In this document: piece by piece, positions 14,004 through 23,046 of the stretch
Layout: each line of letters starts with the position of its first letter
How positions within the stretch are numbered: the stretch's first letter is position 1
Assembly (NCBI GenBank): GCA_016801845.1
Contig: CM028916.1
Coordinates: 12,521,514-12,585,513 of the forward strand
Source: Polydactylus sextarius
Lineage: Eukaryota > Chordata > Actinopteri > Polynemidae
Reading direction: 5' to 3'
Length of the DNA stretch: 64,000 bases
Program-made: the position numbers and the translations under genes
Notes under the pieces: model-generated
Database searches by the model: none
What the model saw: the letters and a program-made list of their open reading frames with translations, nothing else
What the model was told of the DNA's origin: nothing

Positions 14004-15901
14004 GGTGATAGACCAATGCTGGAGGCTGCTTTGATGAGGGAACTGCAGAGCGGGGAGATAACTATCTGTGGCTTTATCATTACTTGCACTTGGCGTATCC
14101 ATTGTGAACCCAAAAATAATTTCTTTTGCAGCTTTAATAAAAACACCTTGCATTCCTGCTATCCAGTCTGCAACAGAAACTGCTAAAAGGTTTATGAATG
14201 GGCAGGTAGCAAACACTGATGTGTTGGTCACGTGAACTTACCTCATATCTCCTTCTCCTGCCCTCTGTCACTGAAGTTATTACATGTCCTCACTTTTGCT
14301 TTAATTGCACAAATGCATCATTGGGGGAGGCCCTGTCAAGGTTGCAAATTGTTGACTTCGTGCTGCTCATTCTGAGAGGAAGGTCAATTAAAACCTTAAA
14401 TGAACATCCAGCACCATGTTACCGCAATTAAGCATCAAGTCCCGATCTGAAAACACCATGTTTTCTGCTGTACTGTAATTATACTTTGCCATGGTCTTTT
14501 AACTGCTGACTGCTCTAAAAATATGTTTGCACTTACTTAATGAGCAACCTGTCAAATGTGTGTGTGAACTGTGTGTGTGTGTGAACTTGAATGTGTGTTG
14601 AATTTAATTTTTTTTTTTAAATTTTGTTTAGAGACTGGGTTAAAATTATACATTGTTCACTATGAGGCTACAAGAGAAAGAGGAGAGGATCTGTCAAGTT
14701 TTAAATAAATAAATAATGAATGCAGAATGACAAGATTTACATGGTTGATTTGAGCATAAAAGTCAGTGCTGGGGGACTCGGGCAGACAGAGACTAAAAGC
14801 ATTTTAATTGAAACCATGAAGAGCTGAGGTAGTTTATTCAAGTGAACATGGAGACTAGTTGTATGTGTGACTGTCTTTGTCTTTTTCCAGACAAAAGTCA
14901 GACAAAAGTTTTGTTCTTGTGGAATGAAAAGAAAGGTTCATCTGTCGTACAGCTTTTTCTCTCTTGACTTTTTTTTTTCTGTTTTTCCCATTTTCTTTGC
15001 TCTTTACAACCGAATACTGCATGTGCGTCAATGCCTCCAGTTGCAGTGAAGAAAGGACCTTGTGCCATTTATTGTTACATGTACTGAAGAGGTGTAATTA
15101 AGTTATGAATCATTTAAATGACAATGGGAACTCAGAACACTCAGTCTTGCTCATTTTCAAAGACGTATACTCTGAGAGTTTCAACAGCTCAATGAAAACA
15201 ACCAAAGGGAAACAGGTGAGGTGAAATGCGGCTTGATAGATCATTGATCAATAGTAATGAAGTGACTTCTACTAGTTGCTGCCTTCAAAATCATTTTTTT
15301 CCCAAAATAATCCTTCACTTACTTTCTCCTTTGATTAGCTCAACAGTAAAGTACAAAGATCATACATTGTGACTACATTTCTTTACTTGGGAGCGGTGAG
15401 GGAGATCTATCAATAAAGATTGTTTTGGCAGAACAGAGGACTCAAATGAAGGCACAGACCTGGCAAACAGGAATGGTTCAGTGATTTTAGTGCAAGAGAT
15501 GGTAAGAGATAATTAAGATAACTAGACAATTCCTATGCTATGTGATCCTATGATGATTTGATACTACAATGCTACAATGCTATGATGAACTTTTCACCTC
15601 ATCCAATCCTTTTCTTATGAGGAATAGAAAAAGATGAAATGATGATGAAATTTGATATGATCTTGCAGTCACGGTTGCCATTTGCCAAGTATCTGCCTCT
15701 GGAGTGACACTTAACACTGGAGTGAATGAGGCAATTAAGCTGTACTCTTGTAATTAATGCAGCTAATTCAAAAATTGTGAATCCTACTGCTTAGGTAGAC
15801 ACATTGTATGAAACACAACCAGTGTGACTACAACTTTGGAGAAAATCATACAGTGAAATTTGTGGCTGTGAGCACTGTGTTAAGCTTCTCACTCTATCCT
15901 G

Positions 15902-15974
<73 letters not shown>

Positions 15975-18900
15975 TATATGTTTCTCCAAAATTGATCATG
16001 GTCATTGATCTGTGACTGATCAAAAAGTATACAATCTATCAAAGTTAAATGCCGTGTCAATACACTAGACTTTTGTCTACTTTTAAAAGTTTTAATACTG
16101 TCTCTAGGTGAAAGGATGCTAGAGCAGTAGATGTTTGGAAAAACACATTTACTTAGTCACATTCATTCTCTATAGGAAATTTGATTTTGTGCAACAAAAC
16201 TAATAGCACACCAAGTCCAGTTGTTGTTGTTGTTGTTGTTTTTCCCCTAATTTATTTCAAACCAGACCAGAATAACACACTCACACACAAGTCACACAAT
16301 TAGTACAGCCAACAAAACAAAAAGCACAAATAATAAACATAACAATAAACAAAACAATACCTATAAATAAATCAAAACAGTTTTCATCCATTTTTAATGG
16401 AAAAAAATACCAGAAGAAAGAAAAGAAGAGGGGACACGTAGAAGAACTATAGTTTGCAGTGCAAAACACTGCATCTCTAATTGAGGAAGTCTACTGGCAG
16501 CAGAGCATCATATTTATATGAGATGAATACGTAAGTTAAAAACTTACAGTAAAGCTGCAAATAGCTGCAAACAGCCTGGGCATGTATGACTCAACAGACC
16601 CCTTATTTAGGACGTCTATATGAGACATGCGTTAATTTTTTAAGGCAAAGTAGCAAAGTAATAATAACCAGAATGGCAACATTTAAAATTAAAAATATGA
16701 ACCAATAGGCCTATTGTCCGCCACTAATATGTTTTTGACAACACATCAATTCTACGTTTCAGTTCGAGTCAATGCTTGAGTTTCCACCGGCTCTGTCACT
16801 GCTCTGGCGCACCGCAGCCGATTCGCAGAACCTCTATTTGCACAGTTGCCAACACTCCCGTTTTTTTTCTAGGTTTCTCCTGTATTTCTCCGGTAATTTA
16901 CAAGGTCCAAAAGTCAAAAAGTAACAAGAGAATGGTGCCCTTCTTTAAGAAAACGACATCGTAGCGCAACAGCCAACATCGGGACACAAACTTGAACTTC
17001 TAGTTTAAAAGCACATTTATTTACTAGTTGAGCTGATGGAAGCGCATTGTCATAGTGTTTTTTTTTGGAAAAGTCTATTTGTCGGACGCTGGATCACGAC
17101 GCAGCAATTTGGCACACAGTAGATCGTGCGGGACAGGAAGTCGAGCACAGAAACAAAATAAAACATCTGGCTAAGTTTCACCTAAAAGCTGCTGTGTTTA
17201 GGGCACCGAAATGACTAGCACCGGCCCTGGCCGGATTCACACCGCGCAGAACATGAGCAGTGTCTGTGAGCTGTCTGTGCTCTCTGAGCTGCGCGGGAGC
17301 GTGTGTAGTTGACACCAGGCATGTCTGCGGACGCTGTGCGTGCGCGGTGCATCGGCTGTCAGCCCAGTCTTTATTATAGCCAATATAGCCCGTCTTTTTA
17401 AAAGTGCACATTGCCCTGTGCTTGCCCTAGACTCGTGGTGTGAGCAGTATGAGAGCGGAACCGGAGTGAGACGGAGTGATTGTTCCAGCCTTTGGATAAA
17501 ACCTTGCGCTGCGCTCCGACTATATTTTGCACGCTCCCCTCACATGCTCTAGTCCGGGTACAAGGGATGTAAAATGAGCTAAATTCAACAACAAGGATAA
17601 AATCAGACATAGCCTTTATTTGAGAGCAGCATTTGTTGCCCAAATGTGTTGCTGCCCCTGGTTAATAATGGCGTCTATTTGCCACCCGACTGTTATTAGC
17701 TAGCTATTGCAGTTATTAGTAGCTTTACGGTATATACATCACCTTTGATAACCCATGTGTGTCAACATGACGTTCTTCTACGTCATGTTGAGGATTAGCT
17801 TTGTCAAATAAATAAATCCAAGAATGGTCAGACAATGGTCAGATAATATTGTAGCTGGAGAAAACCATACACTTTTCTCCATATTAAACTGGTATGTGAT
17901 TAGGAAGTTATCATTGGAGCATCAGGTGTATATAATTGTGCCACCAGCAAAAAGTGGACAGTGACTACTGATTAGGAACAGTCATTGTAGTTAATGAACA
18001 TTATATTTAACATAAACACTAACAGACCAGCGATAGATCCCTGTGGCACCCCATTTCTGTTGATAAGATGATAAGACTTGAGTACAAGCAGCAATGTTGG
18101 TTTTTGTATATATAATTCAACCACAATATTGGCAATATGAATATAAGGGCAATCTGTAGTCTGCACCACTTCACCAAGCTGTAACTTTTCATCTTCACGA
18201 TTTTCATGTTGTATCTCATTTGCTGCTCTTTAGAGAACATTATCATGAACATTATCTGTGAAATATGTTCATACCCAATACACATGAGAACATTTTAATG
18301 TCAAATATTTTAGTCTAAGTCTAAGGTTAGTAAAAGTGTAACATTTTAGACAAATGATTTTTTAATGCTATCGAATAACGTGAAACCAAACTGAACACTG
18401 AACAATTTTCATTATCTTGCACTCTCTTACCCAAGTTTTCAAAGACACAATCATGCCCCGTAGTTCTGAGAAATACATTCTGCAGCATTAGATCTCAGAT
18501 CACAAGATTTTGCAATTGAGTGTGCACAGCTCATCTTATATATTCCCCACACACATACCGATTTCATTCCTGAATAGACATTATGCATTGAAGATAACAA
18601 AGCACTGTGTTCTCAATATAACAGATATCTTTAAAACTGAGGGACTGCAGGACTCGATTCGTCAGTAGTCTTAACACTGAACTCACTGTGACCCCTCTCT
18701 GTCTCCCTCATCATATCCTTTGAAACCTTGATGTAGCGTTCCAAAGCTCTGGAGGGTAATGGGTGCATAAGAGGAAGTAAGAGAAAGAGGCATAGACAAA
18801 GATACATGGACAAAAGAGGGATAAAATTAGGTCCTACTTGGAGGAGCACATAGGGAGAACTTCTGACCCTTTATTTCTCTTAGTTATTTCGCCTTAGTGA

Positions 18901-20665
18901 ACAAAATATGACTTTTCTGTAGAGACTGAAAGAAAGTGTTAGGCTTGTTTTCTGTCACATCCTGCTCTAATGGAAAGAAGATGAATGTAAAATGAATGAC
19001 ATGTTTATTTGTTTAGTATTGAGATTATTTTGAATTTTGTGTTCAACTTTATAAGTGTATTTTTCAAGGTCTGAGTGCAACCTGAGCAAAACCTTTGCAA
19101 ATGTGTGATGAATTAGCATTCATCGGATGTGCCGGAGTTTAGTTGAACCATTACAGAGCCCCATTAAAAATTAAATTGGATCATTTGTTCAAATGCTAAT
19201 TTAATATACTTATCACAAATGCAGACTCCTCTCTGCCTTCTGTATCTCTCCCTTTCTCGGTGTGTTTCCTCCCTCACTCTTGCTCTTCAATTTTTATTTG
19301 CACAGGAACTCAGGTTAAAGAGACGTGTTGGAGAGCACATCTGTAATAAAGCAAGTTTCTTAAGGACAAAAAAGTTGCTTGAACTCTTCCTTTGCGTTGT
19401 AAAGAGGGACAGTAAGTACACGTCTGGATACAACATCTTTGGTCCCACATTGCAGCAAAACAAGAGTTGCCTCTTTTTTGTGTCATAATTCATAAGATGT
19501 GTTATATGATGTTGGCACATGCAATAGATCAGAAATGGTGATGGGAAAAACAAGTCATCTATGAGACACGACATCCTAAGGAAAGCCTCCTAGTCCATCC
19601 AATGACCCAGATTGGCCCAATGGCCCAGATTGTGGCTGTGGTCTGGAAGATGTTCAACATTTTTGGATTCATTTTGGCACATTTTGAGGAAGCAAGTTGA
19701 AGGCCTTTGGTTTGACTGTGGCATAATTATGGTTTACCACACTACTTAAAAAGTAATGGTAAGAAAGGTGAAGGCTTTTGGCTTGACTGTGGGAATTTTT
19801 GACTCCTTTTGGGGAGGTTACGGCTATGAGTTTTGGTGTCCTTTTTTGTTTTCTTGCCACCTAAGAGCTGTAAATTCTTCTGAAACTTTGCCGAAGTTGG
19901 GCCAAATTTAGCCTTTAATGATGTTACTATCTGAGGAGTAGTTTGCTATGTTTCTAGGCCAAGTCGGGAATTAATGACACTATAATCATCTAATCTCCAC
20001 AGGCAAATAAAACTTATTTGCTCTGACTGAGACACACATTTGTCAATGGATAAATTTTATGGATCAGAGGGAGTGTTGTGCTATTTGTCATGTAGAAACT
20101 GTTATATGGTGGCATCAATAGACAACAAATGTAGTCAGATAAAGCCAACATAACAATAACAAGTAGAATAGAAAAATAAGTAAATCACTGCTGTAGAAAA
20201 AGGGAATTATCTGGTATTGAGACACTGATATTAATCAGCTGTGTTGTTGGTAATGTTTTCATATTACTGGCATTTTCTTTCTCATTATGTATGTTACACA
20301 TCAAGTCTTCTGAGTAATGATGCTGAAATAGCAATGTCAAATCTGATGTTGACACATCACACACCGCTTATGAAAACAAGTCAATAATATTTTCTGCTTC
20401 ATGCAAAAAACTAAATTAGCATTGAATCTGCATCACACATTAAAAGTACGGTGCTAACAATGACCTATGTGTCCCCTTGTCTTTCTTAGGCAACAGTCCA
20501 AGCCACCTGTATCACTCTAACTGCTATGAGTGGAGACCGCTGCTATGTTACAGTCTACCCACTGAAATCTCTTCGCCACCGAACCCCAAGAGTGGCCATG
20601 ATCGTTAGCATCTGCATTTGGATCGGTCTGTCCTGCACATGTGATTCTCTTGTCATACATACATA

Positions 20666-20697
<32 letters not shown>

Positions 20698-22019
20698 CAT
20701 ACATCACTTGAATGCCTATCAGTATTTCCAGGTTTCTGAAAATTCTTAGACAAATCTGAAATGAATGAATAATAAAGAGTTACTGCACATACATTGTGTT
20801 AAAGAAATAGCTTGCATGATTTCAGCTACTTCAACTAACAAATTTTTTGTTCTGCCCCCAGGCTCCTTTATCCTGTCCACCCCCATTTTAATGTACCAGC
20901 GCATAGAGGAGGGTTATTGGTATGGTCCGAGGCAATACTGCATGGACAGATTTCCATCTAAGACACATGAAAGGGCTTTCATCCTCTATCAGTTTATTGC
21001 TGCCTACTTGCTGCCTGTTCTCACTATCTCTTTCTGCTACACTCTGATGGTAAAGAGAGTAGGTCAGCCCACGGTGGAACCAGTAGACAACAACTATCAG
21101 GTACAGTTGAGGTTTGTTTCGTTTTGATTCTTTTTGTTTCTGTTTTTTTTTTTTTTTTTTTTTTAATGTAACCACCATCTCACATTTTAGCTCTTTATGA
21201 TAATAGTTTTGGATTGCATGTCTGAATTTGAGTGATTTGTGAATGTATTTCTTAAAATGGAAAATACTAATGGTACACTGTTCAGTAAAAAGATATAAAA
21301 CCCCATTATACACTGCATATCCATAGTACAACACAGAGACCACCCAGTGAAACTAGACAGCCATTAAGCAACTAAAACACCCAAATATTTCCCTCAAGAG
21401 TTGAAACAAAAACAGCGAAAACAGACTGAATGTTGGATTTACAAATGTCATGTGGTTGGAAACACAACTCTGAATAAATAATGGCTACATGTCTGCTGGA
21501 TGAGTGGATAAGCAACTGTTTGCTATTTATTTTGTCATATCAGTGTTGTGATCACAGATTTCTTTTACTGCTCCTAAGTGGCCAACAAGTTATTGAAGAC
21601 TTTTTGATTTTAGCCGTCTCTTCTTATCTGCTCTTCAGGTGAACCTTCTGTCTGAGAGAACTATAAGTATCAGAAGCAAAGTCTCCAAGATGGTGGTAGT
21701 GATTGTTCTCCTCTTCACCATCTGCTGGGGACCCATCCAGATCTTCGTCCTATTCCAGTCTTTCTATCCAAACTATCAGCCAAACTACGCCACGTACAAG
21801 ATCAAGACGTGGGCCAACTGCATGTCTTACGCCAACTCGTCAGTCAACCCCATCGTTTACGGTTTCATGGGAGCCAGTTTCCAGAAGTCCTTCAGGAAAA
21901 CGTTTCCCTTCCTGTTTAAGCACAAAGTCAGAGACAGCAGCATGGCCTCGAGAACTGCCAATGCTGAGATCAAGTTTGTTGCAGCAGAGGAAGGCAACAA
22001 TAATAACGCAGTGAATTGA
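9223..22019 (+). CDS. kiss1r: Kisspeptin receptor (GPR54), class A GPCR, five exons
   Basis: The CDS joins 9223-9478, 11813-11937, 20490-20625, 20862-21100 and 21639-22019 (1137 nt, 378 residues). Family knowledge: this Gq-coupled plasma-membrane receptor for kisspeptin peptides acts on the brain reproductive axis. Visible landmarks are three N-terminal sequons (N9, N17, N22), N64 in TM1, LAATD92 in TM2, C119/C199 for the TM3-ECL2 disulfide, DRC at 143-145 in place of DRY (human has DRW), W171 in TM4, P224 in TM5, CWGP at 281-284 in TM6 and NPIVY at 322-326 in TM7. Intron phases are 1, 0, 1, 0 and every junction keeps frame. The length fits fish kissr2-type receptors; human KISS1R has 398 residues. 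Fish have more than one paralogue, so the subtype needs a tree. The start has A at -3. The tail has no cysteine after TM7. The third splice donor is weak. Confidence 0.96.
9479..11812 (+). other. kiss1r intron 1 (2334 bp)
   Basis: GT-AG intron of phase 1. It is AT-rich unique-looking sequence with no microsatellite array. I see no exon-like stretch or recognised mobile element in it. Confidence 0.9.
11813..11937 (+). CDS. kiss1r: kiss1r exon 2 (TM2, ECL1, start of TM3)
   Basis: Completes codon 86 (Ala) and runs to Q127. It contains TM2 with LAATD (D92, position 2.50), the conserved first extracellular loop with W112, and C119, the TM3 half of the conserved disulfide. The acceptor is a pyrimidine-rich tract ending in TGCAG at 11812 and the donor is CAG|GTAAAA. 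It is 125 nt long and ends in phase 0. No ATG lies in frame at its start, so it is found by homology and splice signals rather than as a free-standing reading frame. Confidence 0.94.
12331..12488 (+). mobile_element. tRNA-derived SINE, sense copy
   Basis: Begins with a tRNA-like promoter: A-box-like CCAAGTGGTTAGGGCGC, then a degraded B-box-like GCCAGTTTAAGTCCTGA. A conserved body follows (CATCCCCCCACTTTCCTGTC) and the copy ends ATCAATAAAGATAGACAGACAGACA. The same family occurs reversed at 44958-45126. The box pattern resembles Ser/Leu tRNA. No clear target-site duplication is visible, so this copy is probably the older one. Confidence 0.75.
12518..12680. mobile_element. Possible pogo/Tigger-like terminal remnant
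   Basis: Phrases such as GATTTCTCGCCATATCGTGC, CAATACGCCATGAT and CATTATATCGTGGGATTC resemble mutated 'ATATCGCG' ends of Tigger/pogo-type DNA transposons. The match is by eye only. No transposase sequence is visible. Confidence 0.25.
13524..13531. promoter_or_regulatory. Full CRE palindrome in intron 2
   Basis: TGACGTCA is the complete palindromic cAMP-response/ATF consensus, followed at once by CAGTGACATG. It is the best CRE-like match I noticed in the gene. Function is not shown by sequence alone. Confidence 0.3.
13975..14003. repeat. T29 homopolymer in intron 2
   Basis: Uninterrupted run of 29 T. It could be the A tail of a decayed minus-strand retroposon, but no body is recognised next to it. 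Confidence 0.9.
15903..15971. repeat. (AC)n microsatellite in intron 2, 69 bp
   Basis: Pure AC array of about 34 repeats within kiss1r intron 2. Confidence 0.95.
16740..17560. other. CpG- and GC-rich block in intron 2
   Basis: Composition changes abruptly from the AT-rich intron. From 17190 to 17560 I count about 24 CpG dinucleotides by eye, many in runs such as GCTGCGCGGGAGCG and GTGCGTGCGCGG. A CCAAT motif (17379) and a TTTTTAAAA box lie inside. It carries no convincing ORF. It may be an inserted DNA transposon (the segment near 16845, TTGCCAACACTCCCG, looks repeat-like) or a CpG island acting as an intragenic promoter. Confidence 0.5.
17762..17791. repeat. 12-bp perfect hairpin
   Basis: TCAACATGACGT at 17762-17773 is the exact inverse complement of ACGTCATGTTGA at 17780-17791, with a 6-nt loop. 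Each arm contains a TGACG half-site. It adjoins the CpG-rich block, so it could be part of the same insertion. Confidence 0.7.
17972..18169 (-). pseudogene. Decayed reverse-transcriptase fragment (non-LTR type)
   Basis: On the minus strand the frame contains NGVPQGSIAGLLVFMLNIMF, resembling the GVPQGS(V/I)LGPLLFxLYIND signature of LINE reverse transcriptases (finger/palm motif before the catalytic box). The proline of GP has become L, the ND is lost, and no catalytic YADD is visible. Only this motif is convincing, so clade and element limits are unknown. It lies antisense in kiss1r intron 2. Confidence 0.45.
20490..20625 (+). CDS. kiss1r: kiss1r exon 3 (TM3 to first half of TM4)
   Basis: Encodes residues 128-172 plus one base of Gly173. 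It carries the TM3 cytoplasmic end (DRC, 143-145), intracellular loop 2 with the VYPL segment and TM4 with W171. L152 appears to align with human Leu148, the site of a known loss-of-function mutation (from memory of the family). The acceptor is CTTTCTTAG. The donor needed for the conserved W-I-G-S junction is TCG|GTCTGT, with C at +3, far from consensus. A second GT at 20641 is in the same phase. Confidence 0.9.
20626..20861 (+). other. kiss1r intron 3 (236 bp, weak donor, CATA repeat)
   Basis: Short phase-1 intron with a poor donor (GTCTGT) and a good acceptor (TTTTTTGTTCTGCCCCCAG). A CATA microsatellite occupies 20653-20704. If retained, translation adds 27 residues encoded partly by the microsatellite and stops at 20709-20711, giving a 200-residue product that ends just after TM4. 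Confidence 0.85.
20653..20704. repeat. (CATA)n microsatellite inside intron 3
   Basis: CATA tetranucleotide repeats with two interruptions (CATATACATA) start 27 bp downstream of the exon 3 donor. In a retained-intron transcript they would encode alternating H/I/T/Y residues. Confidence 0.9.
20862..21100 (+). CDS. kiss1r: kiss1r exon 4 (end of TM4, ECL2, TM5, start of ICL3)
   Basis: Completes Gly173 and runs to Q252. It holds the end of TM4, extracellular loop 2 with YWYGPRQYC (C199 of the disulfide), TM5 at about 211-235 with P224, and the start of intracellular loop 3 (KRVGQP). The acceptor is a T-rich tract then TGCCCCCAG, and the donor is CAG|GTACAG. Length is 239 nt and it exits in phase 0. 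Confidence 0.94.
21101..21638 (+). other. kiss1r intron 4 (538 bp)
   Basis: Phase-0 GT-AG intron. A 22-T run at 21143-21164 is its only repeat feature. The rest is AT-rich with no coding signal. Confidence 0.9.
21639..22019 (+). CDS. kiss1r: kiss1r exon 5 (ICL3, TM6, TM7, C-tail, stop)
   Basis: Encodes residues 253-378 and a TGA stop. It covers the rest of intracellular loop 3 (RSKVSK), TM6 with CWGP (281-284), ECL3, TM7 with NSSVNPIVY (318-326), helix 8 (SFQKSFRKTF) and a 40-odd-residue tail ending in an Asn-rich stretch. There is no tail cysteine for palmitoylation. The acceptor is CTCTTCAG at 21638. A 23-base A run begins 7 nt after the stop. Confidence 0.95.
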   Translation: MNLLSERTISIRSKVSKMVVVIVLLFTICWGPIQIFVLFQSFYPNYQPNYATYKIKTWANCMSYANSSVNPIVYGFMGASFQKSFRKTFPFLFKHKVRDSSMASRTANAEIKFVAAEEGNNNNAVN

Positions 22020-22026
22020 ATCTGTC

Positions 22027-22049
22027 AAAAAAAAAAAAAAAAAAAAAAA
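22027..22049 (+). repeat. A23 homopolymer in kiss1r 3' UTR
   Basis: A run of 23 A residues starts 7 nt after the TGA stop. It has no upstream AATAAA at the right spacing, so it is not a processed tail. It can prime oligo-dT internally and create false short 3' ends. Confidence 0.85.
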
Positions 22050-22430
22050 GAAATCAAAGAATTAGATTGTTTGTATGTGGAACAAAGGTTATAAAATTCA
22101 AATTACAATGATGATAAACAGCAGCCATTGTGTGATTTTCTTCATAGACTCACACGAACACAATATGTTCAGTCGGACGCAATTCATTTATGTTGTTCGC
22201 TACAATTAATTAGCAAATTTTTGGAAACATAAACTCACAATACAGATGGCCTCTAAAATTGTTTGGCATAATATATTTCCCTTTCAACTGCCAAGGCCAG
22301 CTGGCTATGGCACCAAACGTCATCCACTGACCTGCCAAACACCTCGGCAACATAACAAAGAACAATTGTTTACATCTGATGACAAAAGAGGGAAATATGG
22401 CTTGAAAGCTGTAGGTGGAGTCCCAGCTCC

Positions 22431-22436
22431 AATAAA
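22431..22436 (+). terminator. Candidate polyadenylation signal of kiss1r
   Basis: This is the first AATAAA after the stop codon, 411 nt downstream. It is followed within 30 nt by a T/G-containing stretch (CCTGTTGAAC). It would give a 3' UTR of about 430-440 nt. The 23-A run at 22027-22049 is genomic and not a tail. Confidence 0.5.
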
Positions 22437-22685
22437 ATCTGATACCGCCTGTTGAACGCTGACTGTACATTTTGAATGGACAATTCATACTGTGATTAAT
22501 GCTAGAATAGACCTCTATTGCCATCTGTTATTCATATATTTTATTCATATGGTTTGATTTATGTGACTTGTTTATTTACTGGGAAGAAAGATAAGTCAAC
22601 TGAAGTTACTCCCTGAAACTATCACTGTGGAAAACAGGTAAAACTATTTTCATTTTGTTAAGGAATTATTTCATATATTGTAAAT

Positions 22686-23046
22686 GGGGCAGCGTGGCGG
22701 AACAGGGGGTTAGCGCTGTTGCCTCACAGCAAGAAGGTCCTGGGTTCGGCTCCTGGGTCGGGCGCAGGGTCTTTCTGTGTGGAGTTTGCATGTTCTCCCT
22801 GTGTCTCTCCAGTTTCCTCTCACTGCCAAAAACATGCAACATTGGGGATAGGTGAATTGAGCATACTAAATTGCCCCTAGGTATGGATTTGAGTGCAAAT
22901 GGGTGTTTGTCTATATGTGGCCCTGCGACCAGCTGGCGACCGTCCAGGGTGTACCCTGCCGTCACCCGTAAGCAGCTGGGATAGGCTCCAGTCCCCAACC
23001 AACCCCGAGTACAGGATTAAGGGGTAGAATATGGGTGGATGGATGG
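22686..23046 (+). mobile_element. Fish GGCAGCGTGG-type SINE with GGAT tail
   Basis: Matches a very common fish interspersed element with a tRNA-like head (GGTTAGCGCTGTTGCCTCAC, B-box-like GGTTCGGCTCC), the phrase GTGGAGTTTGCATGTTCTCC, a core ending GCTGGGATAGGCTCCAG, and a terminal GGATGGATGGAT tail. Imperfect 11-bp direct repeats flank it (22675-22685 and 23047-23057, 10 of 11 identical). I do not assign a database name. It lies about 670 bp after the kiss1r stop codon. Confidence 0.85.

Larger units (their letters stand above)
11938..20489 (+). other. kiss1r intron 2 (8552 bp)
   Basis: GT-AG intron of phase 0, about two thirds of the gene's length. From 5' to 3' it holds a tRNA-derived SINE (12331), a possible pogo/Tigger-like remnant (12518), a full cAMP-response palindrome (13524), a T29 run (13975), a CA array (15903), a CpG-rich block (16740-17560), a 12-bp hairpin (17762), a reverse-strand RT fragment (17972) and a short near-duplication at 19700-19791. 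Confidence 0.88.

Noticed and set aside
20888..21343. 151-codon minus-strand frame over kiss1r exon 4
   Set aside because: Antisense of the conserved exon plus the intron T run (poly-K in the product), so not a gene.
21703..22014. 103-codon plus-strand frame overlapping exon 5
   Set aside because: It is the +1 shift of the receptor exon. The GPCR frame carries all conserved motifs.
22666..22998. 110-codon minus-strand frame downstream of kiss1r
   Set aside because: It is the reverse reading of the SINE at 22686-23046.
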